Below are positions 16,427-26,600 of a DNA stretch of 64,000 nt, piece after piece (position 1 is the stretch's first letter; each line of letters begins with the position of its first letter). The translations under genes and the position numbers were made by a program. The notes under the pieces are model-generated. The model was not told the DNA's origin, ran no database searches, and was given only the letters and a program-made list of their open reading frames with translations. Source of the stretch: JABMMZ01 sp044341025 (GTDB lineage: Bacteria > Bacteroidota > Bacteroidia > NS11-12g > UBA955); the NCBI GenBank assembly GCA_044341025.1, contig JBIISM010000004.1, positions 186,001 to 250,000 of the forward strand, in the 5' to 3' direction.

Positions 16427-17833
16427 ATGAAAATCACATTCCACGGGGCTGCAAGAACCGTTACCGGCAGCAAGCATCTTTTGACAACAGACAAAGGAAC
16501 GCAGATATTACTTGATTGTGGTTTGTTTCAAGGAGAAGGCAAAAATACCCCACCATTAAATTCTCATTGGGGATTTGACCCAAGAGAAATAGATTATGTT
16601 TTACTTTCGCATGCACACATAGACCATTCAGGTTTATTGCCTAAACTATTTAAGGACGGATTTTCAGGCAAAGTGTATGCAACATCTGGCACCATTTCAC
16701 TTTGTGAAATCATGTTGCTTGACAGCGCTCGGATTCAAGAAAGTGATTTAAAATACATCAACAAAAGAAAAAAAGAAAAAAAGCAAGCCCTAATAGAACC
16801 ATTGTACGGTGAGGAGGATGCGAAAAAGACTTTAGAAAACATGCTTGAATTGCCTTTAAATGGCAGTAAGGTAATTGATGACGAAGTAACAGTTAGCACC
16901 TTCGAGAGTGGGCATATTATGGGCAGTGTAGCCTTGCATTTAGAAATCAAAAGAGCAGATGGTTCGATTAATACGCTAACTTTTACAGGTGATATTGGAC
17001 GAAAAGATGATGCCATTATTAAAGGGCCAGCTGCATTTCCGCAATCAGATTATATTATTTGTGAGAGCACCTATGGAAACCGTTTGCATGCTGTTCAAAC
17101 CGACGTCGAAAGCAAATTACTTGAAGTGGTTAATGAGACCTGTGTAAAAAACAAAGGGAAAATCATTATACCGGCATTCAGTATAGACAGAACCCAAGAA
17201 ATCATTTATGCCCTAGACCAATTGGCGCATGATGGAAAATTACCGGCAATAGATGTTTTTGTAGACAGCCCCCTTTCAGTAAAAGCCACCCGAATTATGT
17301 CTAAACACAGAGAATATTTCAACAGTGAGATATTAGAATACATTTCAAGAGATGGTAATCCATTTGATTTTCCCAACCTACATTATGTAGAATCTGCTGA
17401 AGAATCAAAGAAAATAAACACTCTAAAAAGCCCATGTATTATTATTAGTTCTAGCGGCATGGCTGAAGCCGGAAGGGTAAAACACCACATTAAAAACAAT
17501 GTTGAGAATCCTAACAATACCATATTATTGGTTGGTTATGCCTCAGCGTCTTCGTTAGCGGGTCATTTAAAAGCAGGCGATGAAGAAGTGAGGATATTTG
17601 GCGATTTTTTTAAAGTCAATGCCAATGTAGAAAGCATGGAGAACTTCAGTGCTCATGCCGATTACAAAGAAATGTTAGACTATTTAGAATGTCAAAATGG
17701 CAACAAAACAAAAAAACTATTCTTGGTTCATGGCGAGATTGAAACCCAGAAAGATTGGGCCGATAAACTCTTGCAGGCTGGATTCTTGAACATTGTAATT
17801 CCTGAAAAAGGCGAAACTTTTATTTTAGATTAG
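16427..17833 (+). CDS. MBL-fold beta-CASP RNA nuclease
   Basis: The 468-residue metallo-beta-lactamase-fold hydrolase has the zinc motif SHAHIDHSG (His62, His64, Asp66, His67), GHIMGS for the third ligand and TGDIGR for the bridging Asp. The beta-CASP insertion carries DSPLSVKAT and SSSGMAEAGRVKHH, and the final motif is FSAHADYKE (His410). This architecture belongs to CPSF73-like ribonucleases such as the YSH1/TTHA0252 group, which process RNA (family knowledge). Unlike RNase J it lacks a long C-terminal domain. The start MKITFHGAARTVTGS is canonical. The transporter gene follows after 3 bases. Confidence 0.88.
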   Translation: MKITFHGAARTVTGSKHLLTTDKGTQILLDCGLFQGEGKNTPPLNSHWGFDPREIDYVLLSHAHIDHSGLLPKLFKDGFSGKVYATSGTISLCEIMLLDSARIQESDLKYINKRKKEKKQALIEPLYGEEDAKKTLENMLELPLNGSKVIDDEVTVSTFESGHIMGSVALHLEIKRADGSINTLTFTGDIGRKDDAIIKGPAAFPQSDYIICESTYGNRLHAVQTDVESKLLEVVNETCVKNKGKIIIPAFSIDRTQEIIYALDQLAHDGKLPAIDVFVDSPLSVKATRIMSKHREYFNSEILEYISRDGNPFDFPNLHYVESAEESKKINTLKSPCIIISSSGMAEAGRVKHHIKNNVENPNNTILLVGYASASSLAGHLKAGDEEVRIFGDFFKVNANVESMENFSAHADYKEMLDYLECQNGNKTKKLFLVHGEIETQKDWADKLLQAGFLNIVIPEKGETFILD

Positions 17834-17836
17834 ATT

Positions 17837-18610
17837 ATGAATGTAAATATTAACAAAAAGACCAAACTATTTATCATACTTGGCAGTTTTTTTATTACCA
17901 ATGCCATTGTCGCTGAGTTTATTGGTGCTAAAATATTTTCTCTAGAAAACTCACTGGGATTTAAAGCCTTTGATATTTCTTTTTTCGGGTTTGACCATTT
18001 ATCCTTTCAACTGACCTGCGGGGTATTGCTTTGGCCTGTTGTATTTGTAATGACTGATATCATCAATGAATATTACGGTAAAAAAGGTGTTCAACTGCTC
18101 AGTTTCATCGCAGCGGGCATGATTGCTTATGCTTTTATAATGGTTTATCTTTCTATGGGTTCAAGTCCGGCAGAATGGTGGATACACAGCGGCGAAAAAA
18201 AATCAATAGACAATATGCAAAATGCCTTTTCGGCAGTATTTGGACAAGGCTTATGGATTATCATTGGTTCATTGTTTGCGTTTTTAATTGGACAATTAAT
18301 TGATGTTTGGGTTTTTCATTTAATCAAAACCAGCTCAGGGAATAAGTATTTGTGGCTTAGGAGCACAGGGTCTACTTTGGTTTCTCAATTGATCGATAGT
18401 TTTGTTGTATTATTCATCGCATTCTATATTGGAAACAATTGGAGTTTAAAACAAGTATTGGCAATAGGACTTATGAATTACATTTACAAATTCACAGTAG
18501 CTTTGCTCATTACCCCTTTGCTGTATATTTTACACAACGCAATAGACAAATATTTAGGCGATGAAGCCTCAGAAAAGATGATTCATTCGGCTGATAAGCA
18601 ATCCGAATAG
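17837..18610 (+). CDS. VUT-family queuosine precursor transporter (YhhQ-like)
   Basis: The 257-residue inner-membrane protein has about six to seven hydrophobic segments. It shows the family pattern near the N-terminus (NAIVAEFIGAKIF), GVLLWPVVFVMTDIINEYYGKKG after the second helix, and LWLRSTGSTLVSQLIDSFVVLFIAF in the middle. YhhQ homologues import queuosine precursors such as preQ0/preQ1 (family knowledge). It is coupled to the beta-CASP nuclease, 3 bases upstream. A QueD/PTPS-type enzyme at 31827 is the only other possible queuosine-related gene in the window. Confidence 0.85.
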   Translation: MNVNINKKTKLFIILGSFFITNAIVAEFIGAKIFSLENSLGFKAFDISFFGFDHLSFQLTCGVLLWPVVFVMTDIINEYYGKKGVQLLSFIAAGMIAYAFIMVYLSMGSSPAEWWIHSGEKKSIDNMQNAFSAVFGQGLWIIIGSLFAFLIGQLIDVWVFHLIKTSSGNKYLWLRSTGSTLVSQLIDSFVVLFIAFYIGNNWSLKQVLAIGLMNYIYKFTVALLITPLLYILHNAIDKYLGDEASEKMIHSADKQSE

Positions 18611-18629
18611 ACTATGGTTTCAATCAAAG

Positions 18630-18659
18630 TTCTTTCAATTTGTCAATAAATTGAAAGAA
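18630..18659. terminator. Convergent hairpin terminator
   Basis: A perfect twelve-base-pair stem TTCTTTCAATTT (18630-18641) / AAATTGAAAGAA (18648-18659) lies between the plus-strand transporter stop and the minus-strand LptF/G stop, so it could serve both. The T tracts are short. Confidence 0.65.
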
Positions 18660-18662
18660 AAA

Positions 18663-20099
18663 TTATTTACCTTGCTTAGACTTAACATACCGATTAAATC
18701 GGTCTATTGTTTTTTGATATTTATCTTTATCAAAGATAGCCGATTCACTTGCTGCTTTTTTCAGTAGAAACAGACCTAAAGGCAGCAAGAAAAAGCTAGC
18801 CAACCAAGCGCCAGCCCATTCAGGCAACAGACCTTCCCTACCCATTTTTACCCCAATCATATTGACCACATAATAGAGAATAAACATCACAATAGACACC
18901 ACCATCGGCATGCCCAATCCTCCTTTTCTAATAATTGTTCCTAAGGGCGCAGCTAAAAGAAACAGAACGATTAAAACAAATGATAAGGTAAATTTCTCAT
19001 GCCATTTGATGGTAAACATCCTATCGTCGTTTTTAATGTCCTCTAATTGTTGGGCAGAAGACTCAATGATGCTTTTAAGATTGCGTGTTGAACCCAAAGC
19101 CAATTCCAAAATATTGTATCTATTTTCTTTTGAGAAATTAAGCAATATGGTGTCATTGGCTAAAGCAGGACTATCTTTCACATTCGAACCTTGCATTAAC
19201 AATTTTGGATCAGGATAATACGGTCTCAGAAAATCGCGTGTTGCCGTATTTCTATTTTTTATTTCCCTTTTTGCTGAATCAATTGCCAATTGTAGTTCGT
19301 TGATGTTCATCATAACCGCACTGCCTTTAAACAAGGCTTTGTCGGTTTCTTTTAAATCCAAATCACTTAAATCAAACGTGATTTTTTGTTCCTCAAAAAA
19401 AGTAGTTGTAGAAGGAATTCTGTTTTTATAATTGGCATTTTCGACCAACTCTTCGTAACGGATGCCTTTAAATAACGTAAAATACAACAACCTCTTATCG
19501 TCACTTAACTTCATTTTACCTGACTCAGCTCTAATAATTGACAATTCACTATAGCCTGGTTTGAGTTCATAAATTAATATGTCTCGAATGACTTCATTGT
19601 CGGCATCTTTACTTCCTACTTTAATCTGATAACCATCGATACCATTATAAAAAATACCTTCTTTGATGTCAAAGGCAGGTTTTTTATTTCGAATATCCCA
19701 CAACAAACTTTTGGCCTCTAAATTGGCTTTGGGTATAACAATGTTTGAAACATAAAATGTTAATACGCTTAAAAACACGATAATTAAAAACGCAGGCAAT
19801 AGCGCTCTGTATATACTTACACCAGAAGCTTTGAGGGCCACCATTTCATATGATTCGGAGAGATTACCAAAAGTCATTAAGCTAGAAAGCAATACCGCCA
19901 AAGGCAAAGCCATTGGTATCAAATCGGCCAGCGAAAAGAATAAAAGCCTAGCAACCACGTGCCATTCTAATCCTTTTCCAACCAAGTCATCAATGTATTT
20001 CCATAAAAACAACATCAAAAACAAAAACATAGAAATGAAGAAGGTCCCTAAGAAAGGGCCAATAAAAGCTTTCACAACCAGAAGGTTAATTTTCTTCAT
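18663..20099 (-). CDS. LptF/LptG-family permease (YjgP/YjgQ)
   Basis: An inner-membrane subunit of the LPS export machine that pairs with LptB and LptC. From the ATG at 20099 (MKKINLLVVKAFIGPFLGTF) it has 478 residues. Three N-terminal membrane helices, a periplasmic jelly-roll domain (about 110-370) and three C-terminal helices (FVLIVLFLLAAPLGTIIRKGG) are visible. The frame extends to 20141, but the extra 14 residues are not family-like and 20099 gives the typical start. Only one LptF/G gene is present here; in Bacteroidota a second copy usually lies elsewhere. The upstream START-like gene ends 46 bases before. Confidence 0.88.
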   Translation of the reverse strand: MKKINLLVVKAFIGPFLGTFFISMFLFLMLFLWKYIDDLVGKGLEWHVVARLLFFSLADLIPMALPLAVLLSSLMTFGNLSESYEMVALKASGVSIYRALLPAFLIIVFLSVLTFYVSNIVIPKANLEAKSLLWDIRNKKPAFDIKEGIFYNGIDGYQIKVGSKDADNEVIRDILIYELKPGYSELSIIRAESGKMKLSDDKRLLYFTLFKGIRYEELVENANYKNRIPSTTTFFEEQKITFDLSDLDLKETDKALFKGSAVMMNINELQLAIDSAKREIKNRNTATRDFLRPYYPDPKLLMQGSNVKDSPALANDTILLNFSKENRYNILELALGSTRNLKSIIESSAQQLEDIKNDDRMFTIKWHEKFTLSFVLIVLFLLAAPLGTIIRKGGLGMPMVVSIVMFILYYVVNMIGVKMGREGLLPEWAGAWLASFFLLPLGLFLLKKAASESAIFDKDKYQKTIDRFNRYVKSKQGK

Positions 20100-20145
20100 G
20101 TTTTCAAATGATCTGCTTACAATAAGCAAACCCTGTTCCAAAAAA

Positions 20146-20547
20146 CTAAGCGCCGATAATGTCTTTTAGGGTTTGAATTTGGGTATGCCAAACTTCCCCT
20201 ATTTCACGCTTTTCAGATTCGGTATCATTGCAAAACTCTGTGACTTTTATAGCCACATCTTCGGTTAATTCATCAACAATAATTTCCATTTCAATATACT
20301 CATCTTCTGGGGTGTGTTCAAAATGAAACCTACAGAGTTTATTGTTTATTGATTTATCTAATGTGGCTTTTGCTTCCTGGCCATCATCGTACACAAATAC
20401 ATAGTCAATTCTACTTTTATTGACAACTTTGTGCGCAAACCATTCTTGAAGGCCTGAGGCACTTTGAATGTAATTGTAAATCAAGCTAGGTGAGGCGTTA
20501 ATCGGAAACTCCAATACAACCTGTGCTCTGCTTTGTTTTTTAGTCAT
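20146..20547 (-). CDS. START-like (SRPBCC fold) domain protein
   Basis: From the ATG at 20547 (MTKKQSRAQVVLEFPINASP) the protein has 133 residues and reads as an Aha1/START-type helix-grip domain: SLIYNYIQSASGLQEWFAHKV, DYVFVYDDGQEA, CRFHFEH, YIEMEIIVDELT, VAIKVTEFC and a C-terminal helix. No signal peptide, so cytoplasmic. Ligand unknown. The frame continues upstream to 20682, but that extension overlaps the divergent PAP2 gene and lacks family character. It lies upstream of LptF/G in the same direction and is often found there in Bacteroidota (from memory). Confidence 0.8.
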   Translation of the reverse strand: MTKKQSRAQVVLEFPINASPSLIYNYIQSASGLQEWFAHKVVNKSRIDYVFVYDDGQEAKATLDKSINNKLCRFHFEHTPEDEYIEMEIIVDELTEDVAIKVTEFCNDTESEKREIGEVWHTQIQTLKDIIGA

Positions 20548-20637
20548 CTTTGTACAGTTAGAATTAATACCCGCAATTAAATGAATTTTTATTGCCCTAA
20601 GAAATAAAATTTTAGCAATATTTGTAAAAATTTTCAT

Positions 20638-21288
20638 TTGAAGCAATTTCTCCTCAATAAACGTGTTTCTTTCTTTTGCCATTTGCTCATGGCAGTTGGG
20701 GTCTTGCCTCTTGTTATATTAATTAAGCAGTCAGAATCATTGTTAATGATCAATGGCAACAACAGCAAAATACTTGATCAATTGATGTACCATATTACAA
20801 GATTGCCTGAGCTGTTCATGATTGTTTTTGTAATTGTGTTGTCGGCATTCCATGAACGCAAAGTATTTTTATCTACAATAATCGCCATGTCGATTTGTGG
20901 ATTATCCATTGTCATTTTCAAACAAATAATTTTTTCAGACTTCGAGAGGCCATTGGCTTGGCTGAGCAGCAATAAGATTAACTACCACAAAGTTGATGGC
21001 ATAAAACTGCATTCTAATGGCAGTTTTCCTTCGGGTCACACGATGTCAGCCTTTTGCGCATTGGCAATTGCAGGATTTATAAGCAAAAATGGGATTGTTC
21101 AGTTTTTATTGTTCCTACTTGCTTGTGCTTCAGCCTATTCTCGGGTATATGTGGCCCAACATTATTTAATGGATGTGTATGCAGGTGCATTAATTGGCTA
21201 TTTTTACGCTCTTTTATTTTACCAATTATTCTCAAATAAATTAAGGACGCCTTATTGGCAGAATTCAATATTTCGAAAAAACACATGA
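20638..21288 (+). CDS. PAP2-family membrane phosphatase
   Basis: The 216-residue protein has about five to six membrane helices and the full PAP2 signature. KQIIFSDFERP (Lys95 to Arg104-Pro105), PSGH (131-134) and SRVYVAQHYLMD (Arg169, His175, Asp179) carry the phosphohydrolase residues. Likely substrates are lipid phosphates such as undecaprenyl-PP or phosphatidate (inference). The listed start is TTG at 20638; an in-frame ATG at 20689 would shorten the first helix. The stop overlaps the next ATG as ATGA, so it is translationally coupled to the glycosyltransferase. Confidence 0.88.
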   Translation: MKQFLLNKRVSFFCHLLMAVGVLPLVILIKQSESLLMINGNNSKILDQLMYHITRLPELFMIVFVIVLSAFHERKVFLSTIIAMSICGLSIVIFKQIIFSDFERPLAWLSSNKINYHKVDGIKLHSNGSFPSGHTMSAFCALAIAGFISKNGIVQFLLFLLACASAYSRVYVAQHYLMDVYAGALIGYFYALLFYQLFSNKLRTPYWQNSIFRKNT

Positions 21289-23015
21289 AGCAAGAAGTCA
21301 ATCCATTACACTATCTCATTATTGTTTTAATTGGTGGCATCTTCTTTCTACCCTTTCTTGGCGATGTGCATTTATTTGATTGGGATGAAATAAATTTTGC
21401 AGAATCGGCTAGAGAAATGATTGTAAGTGGCAATTACTCTAAAGTTCAAATCAATTTTCAAGGCTTTTGGGAAAAACCACCATTGTTTATATGGATGCAA
21501 GTGGTGTCAATGAAAATATTTGGTGTCAATGAATTTGCGGCGCGTTTCCCAAATGCAGTTTTCGGAATTCTAACCTTGTGCTTAATCTACCGAACTGGAA
21601 AAAAGAACTTCAAGGGGCACATTGCACATTGGTGGGTTTTAAGTTACTTGGGAGCCATTACCCCTCATTTATATTTCAAAACAGGTCTCATTGATCCTGT
21701 TTTCAACTTTTTTATTTTTTTAGGCATTTTGCAATTCTTTGAAGCGCTTAAGAACCACTCAAGTGCTTATAACGCTAACCGTCATTTTATAAAAGCTGGA
21801 TTTTATACGGGCATAGCTATTTTATGCAAAGGCCCAGTAGCTTTATTGGTAAGTGTTTTAGTTTTGCTAAGCATGGTGTTTGCCAAACGCATGGTTTGGT
21901 TTTTTAGTTTATCGAATGTGGTTTTGTATTTGCTTGTAACAGGTTTGGTAAGCAGTGTTTGGTTTGCCCCAGAAACAATACAAAATGGACCTTATTTTAT
22001 CATTGGTTTTATTCAATATCAAATTGAACTATTTTCTCAAAATGTTGCAGGACATCAACAGCCAATATATTACCACCCTCTGGTTTTATTGATTGGATGC
22101 TTTCCTGTGTCAATAATTGCAATCGCTGTTTGGAAAAAGAATGAATATTACGCCTACCATGAGAATTTATTTCGAACCGTTATGCAATGTTTGTTTTGGG
22201 TTGTTTTGATTCTGTTTTCAATCGTCAAAACCAAAATTGTTCATTATTCTTCACTTTGTTGGCTTCCCCTAACTTTTCTGAGTGCTTATTCGATAGAAAG
22301 CATATACCAAGGCGTGCACCGTTTCAAATGGCAATTTAAACTCTTTATGGTTGTTATGGGTTTTATGGTTTCATCGGCATTAATTGCATTTCCATTGATC
22401 ATGAAATATCAGCGTGAAATTATCCTCAATCTTATAAAGGATGAATTCAGCAAACAAAACTTTGCTGCGCAGGTGGATTGGCAACTTTACCATACTTTAC
22501 CCGGTATCCTTTTATTTCTTATCGTTTTGACCTTTATCTATTTTTGGAACAAAAACAAACCCGTTATCCTTTTTGGCAGCTTGTTGGCAGGGAATGCACT
22601 GGTAATCTTTTTAGCGTCTGTATTGTTAACACCAAAAATTGAGCAACACACGCAAGCCACTGCAATCGAGTTCTTTAAATCTAAAGAAAATGAAAAGTGT
22701 TATATTTTTATCACTGGATACAAAAGCTATGCATCATATTTCTATGCCAAGGTTAAACCATTGCGCTATACCGATGGATTAAATTTATTAAATGAAAAGT
22801 TTATTCGCAGCAAAGGCAAAACAAGTTTTTTAGCTCTTAACGAACTAGAAAAAGAAGAATACGACGACAATCAAAAATACTGGTTGTTGCATGGAGATTT
22901 AGACCGAGCAGTCTATTTTATAGCCAAATCAGATGATACAGAAGGATTAGAAAAGGAGTCTACAATTAAAGAGCTTTGGAATAAAGACGGATTTGTTGTT
23001 TACCAAAGGAAATAA
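21285..23015 (+). CDS. GT39-family membrane glycosyltransferase (ArnT/PMT-like)
   Basis: Starting at the ATG at 21285 (MKQEVNPLHYL), which overlaps the PAP2 stop as ATGA, the protein has 576 residues and many membrane helices. The first periplasmic loop carries the catalytic Asp-Glu of GT-C enzymes (FDWDEINFAESAREM, D34-E35), followed by FWEKPPLFIWMQ and AARFPNA, typical of dolichyl/undecaprenyl-phosphate-sugar transferases. It probably transfers a sugar from a polyprenyl carrier to lipid A or an envelope protein. The acceptor is not evident. Pairing with a PAP2 phosphatase suggests a shared lipid-carrier pathway (inference). Confidence 0.85.
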   Translation: MKQEVNPLHYLIIVLIGGIFFLPFLGDVHLFDWDEINFAESAREMIVSGNYSKVQINFQGFWEKPPLFIWMQVVSMKIFGVNEFAARFPNAVFGILTLCLIYRTGKKNFKGHIAHWWVLSYLGAITPHLYFKTGLIDPVFNFFIFLGILQFFEALKNHSSAYNANRHFIKAGFYTGIAILCKGPVALLVSVLVLLSMVFAKRMVWFFSLSNVVLYLLVTGLVSSVWFAPETIQNGPYFIIGFIQYQIELFSQNVAGHQQPIYYHPLVLLIGCFPVSIIAIAVWKKNEYYAYHENLFRTVMQCLFWVVLILFSIVKTKIVHYSSLCWLPLTFLSAYSIESIYQGVHRFKWQFKLFMVVMGFMVSSALIAFPLIMKYQREIILNLIKDEFSKQNFAAQVDWQLYHTLPGILLFLIVLTFIYFWNKNKPVILFGSLLAGNALVIFLASVLLTPKIEQHTQATAIEFFKSKENEKCYIFITGYKSYASYFYAKVKPLRYTDGLNLLNEKFIRSKGKTSFLALNELEKEEYDDNQKYWLLHGDLDRAVYFIAKSDDTEGLEKESTIKELWNKDGFVVYQRK

Positions 23016-23016
23016 A

Positions 23017-23048
23017 AAGTCCCGTTTCACATGGGTAAAACGGGACTT
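23017..23048. terminator. Bidirectional terminator
   Basis: Eleven-base-pair stem AAGTCCCGTTT (23017-23027) / AAACGGGACTT (23038-23048) with a ten-base loop, between the glycosyltransferase stop and the convergent lipoprotein stop. The minus-strand reading ends in a T5 tract, so it best fits the lipoprotein gene. Confidence 0.8.
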
Positions 23049-23069
23049 CAAGATTTTATGATTTTAAAT

Positions 23070-23618
23070 CTAGTCTAAATACAAATCAGTAAACGCACCA
23101 TCAGTTACCGTATAGGTTGCACCAGATGCACTTGGTGTCATAGTTGTATTGAAGGTTCCAGAAATTTTACGATTCGCTTTGTCAAATTTGGTAATAGTCA
23201 TGCTTGAACTAGCAGTGTAAGTAAACAATGTGGTGAACAAAGCCTGCAAATTGGTGCTAGGCAAATAGTAGATATTGTAATCAGAGCTCGACATTGTATA
23301 GGTGCCGATTCCAGAAGGCGACAACAATACATTCATTAATAATGCACTTGAATCGCCGGTTCTGGTTCTAAATGCCAATAGGCTCAAAGTATCCCCTTCT
23401 AGTGTAGCTCGAACAGAGGGAACAATGGTATCAATGAAGAAAGTGTTTTGGGTTCTTGCATCAGATTCCCAAGCAGTTCCATTGATTTTGCAGGTAACTA
23501 TGCCTGTTTTTACGGCTGGAGTTGGAGTACTTGGAGTATCTTCGGTTTTCTTGCACGAAGACATAAATAGGGTGAAGCTAAGAAGCGCTAGGCTTGAATA
23601 TTTTATTAAATTTTTCAT
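23070..23618 (-). CDS. Lipoprotein of unknown function
   Basis: The 182-residue protein has a lipoprotein signal (LALLSFTLFMSSCKKTED, Cys22), a Thr/Pro linker, then a beta-rich domain starting with VTCKINGTAWESDA and ending with KISGTFNTTMT...GAFTDLYLD. This resembles a family of Bacteroidota lipoproteins (DUF6252-like) in which NGTAW opens and F-N-G-x-F closes a calycin-like barrel (from memory). Export and lipidation follow from the signal. No role is known. Confidence 0.75.
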   Translation of the reverse strand: MKNLIKYSSLALLSFTLFMSSCKKTEDTPSTPTPAVKTGIVTCKINGTAWESDARTQNTFFIDTIVPSVRATLEGDTLSLLAFRTRTGDSSALLMNVLLSPSGIGTYTMSSSDYNIYYLPSTNLQALFTTLFTYTASSSMTITKFDKANRKISGTFNTTMTPSASGATYTVTDGAFTDLYLD

Positions 23619-23625
23619 AACACTG

Positions 23626-23633
23626 CAAATTTA
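23626..23633 (-). promoter_or_regulatory. TAnnTTTG promoter box of the lipoprotein gene
   Basis: TAAATTTG on the minus strand ends 7 bases before the ATG at 23618, giving an almost leaderless transcript. Confidence 0.5.
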
Positions 23634-23655
23634 ATCATTTTCGGTAAATCCCTAC

Positions 23656-26600
23656 TTAAAAAATATACCGCGCTTCTGCCCTGCCAATATGAACAGTTTT
23701 ATAGGTTTCCGTTTTACGGCCTTCGTACGAAACATTTAATTGAATATTCCCTTTTGTTTTTCCACCAAAACCGATATTCCAAGTTAAATTTTTTCCATTG
23801 CTAAGGCCATTTAAAACATCAAAAGCCAAGGGAGAATTTGAATTTCCTGCAAAATCAATGTTATGTGAAGCTATTTTAATATCGATATTGCCTTTGTTTA
23901 TAATAAAATAACGCAGTTCTATACCGGACTCTCCAATATAGGCTTGATCGCCACCAAATTCAGGCGTATTGATCGCTTCGGTGTATTTATAATAGGCTCC
24001 AAATCTCATACCCCTCAACGTTTGATAAAAGAGTTCTGGTCTCAGAATTTTTGAATTGTAATTGTAATTGCGGTTTTCAAAAAACCCATTCCTGTTTTGT
24101 TTTCTTGAAACTTCGGCATCAACAACAAAATTGATCCTTTTGCTAAATCCAAACCTTGAAATTAATTGTTGCTTATCATTTTGCTTCCATTCAAATCCAC
24201 TGTTTAAAAATTGCTTGCCTTTATTGGTTTGTATGGTATGTTCCAAACCAAACTTTGAATTTGAACGGTTAAAAAAGGTGGTTTGTTTGATCAAACTATT
24301 AACCGCAATCAAAGAAGAATCAGAAACATTCAATTGAAACGGATTGACAATCATTAACAAACTATTGTCAGTGATTTTTCTGTCTGCCCGGTAAGACGTT
24401 ATGGAATTGAATTTAGAAAAAAACCGTTTAAACGCTGTGGATGTTTGCCAAGCGCTTGGCGCTTGAATACGAACCGTTTGGTTGAATTCGTTGGAATTGC
24501 TTTTGATAAACTCATTGGTGGGTAGATACACTTTTACATACCTTGCTTGGTCGTTAAAAACGGCCAATTCAAATTCATTCAATTCTTCGATTCCATTTTT
24601 GTTGTAATCAATCCAAGTGTGGGTTCCATATCCTGATTGAACCAGAGCAAAAGAAAACTGTCTTTTTTGCTCTCTTCCAGTACCAATTTGATAATAGGTG
24701 GAGGTACTTATAAGTTTTTTAAAGAAATTAGCATTGTATTCAACACGACTTAAAATTACCTCATCATCATTCTTTAAACCCGCCATATACAAGTTCCTAT
24801 ATGAACCAACAAATTTCAATCTGTTCATCTTATTACCTGCATGTTCAAGGCTTGCGCTTAAATTGGTTCCTGCAGAATTAAAACTAAAGTTATTTGATTG
24901 AGGCAAGTAGTCTGTTCGATAATTGGCATCAAAATGATAGGTCCATTTTTTAGTCAGTTTACTTTCTAGGTAGGCTGAAACTTGTTGGTATTTGAATGAA
25001 GTAAGATCCAATTTTACACTGGTGTCAGCAGTAAATCTACTTTCTTCTAAAATCAAATTGACGCCAAAACTTAAAAATTTTAAATTAATACGTGTTTCAA
25101 TTTGAGTGGTTTGTGAGCGGTTTTTATTTTCAATGTTAAGGTTGAGGCCCTTGGTTGATAGCTGTTCATTGTAAGCCCTATAAAATATTTTTTTACCACT
25201 ATAACTATAATCACTTAAGAGTCTGTATCCATCAAAAAAACGACCCTTATTGTAATTTGACATCTCTAAAGACAAGCGGTGTTTGTCTTTGTACAATAGA
25301 TTTCCCGAAGCGCTTGTTATCCTCTCATAAGCGCCTTGACTTTGAACCGCATTGCTAATTTGACGGTTCCATATTCGATTAAACTCAACTGCCCTGTATC
25401 TTTCTACGTAGGCGAAATTATTATTGATGTATTCTAACTTGATAGAACTTCCGACTTTAAAATCTTTAAATCTGAAATCTTTTTGATTCATAGAAAAGAA
25501 CAAACCCAAACCATCGTCATTTTTCTTATCCAAAACACTAAAGGTATTCTTGTTGCTGTTGGTGTATGCGCCTTCAATTTTAATTTCAAAATTTTGTCCA
25601 TTTTGATACGCGGCATTGGCCGTAAGCATTTGTAACCTCTTGGGCGCCACCAATTGAACAGCGGGCTCATAATCGCCAACGGGAGATCCATTAACCGGTT
25701 GAACCCAAGCAAAGACTCGACCATTTGCAGAACTTGCAATCTGTATATAATTCCCTTTTCCTTTACCCACATATGAAAACGTTGCGGTATAAAAACCAGA
25801 ATCGGCTGTTGCACTGTTTGTAAATACATAGATTTTATAGCCCAAAGAATCTATTTTTCGGTAATTAACACGGTCTGTTTGTAATTGAGAATACTGGCGT
25901 TCGATTTGATAGGTTGCCATAGCATCACCCGATTCCTCCAGTATTTTTTGAATTTGTGAACCATAAGAGGTATCTGTAGCTTGAAGCTTATTGTCTTGTT
26001 CTGTATAATAATTAACCGAAGCTTTAAACTGTTTAAACTGAAATGCATCACTCAAAGTAAAAACAGAACGAGAGTAGTTTCGATCGCTGTATTGAAATTC
26101 AACTACTATGCGGTTGTACCGATTGATTAACCGTGTTGGCATAAAATAAATCTCGCCCGTATTGTAATCAATGACATAATCATTTTGTTGACCTCTTTCG
26201 AGTTTTTTACCATCTAAAAAAACTGCTTCAGTACCCGATATAACAATGATGTTCAATTCGGAATTTGCACCTTGCAAACGGTAAGGGCCTTGCACACCCT
26301 CTTGGCCTTGAATCTCATTTCTTACAAATTTCCCTCTAGATACTGCGGCATTTGCCTGCACTTGTTGTTGAACTTTTGATCGGTCATTAAAAACCATTTG
26401 GAGTCCTCTCGACTTTTTATAGAACTTCATGAAATACTGGTCTTTATTGGTATTCATTAAGAAATCACCTACGGTCAAGGTATTACTGTCCTTTGTTATT
26501 GAAATAAATACTTTATCAAAATCTTGGATTTGCTGGGTATTGCCTTGGGGCTGAATTGGATTATTTTCATCACTTATTGCAGCAAGAATAGATACGCCTT

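Noticed and set aside
20548..20682. Longer N-terminus for the START-like protein
   Set aside because: The extension overlaps the divergent PAP2 gene and does not resemble the family; the ATG at 20547 gives the normal domain start.
25488..25829. 113-codon frame inside the giant barrel gene on the same strand
   Set aside because: It is a shifted shadow of the 1138-residue reading frame, which is uninterrupted there.
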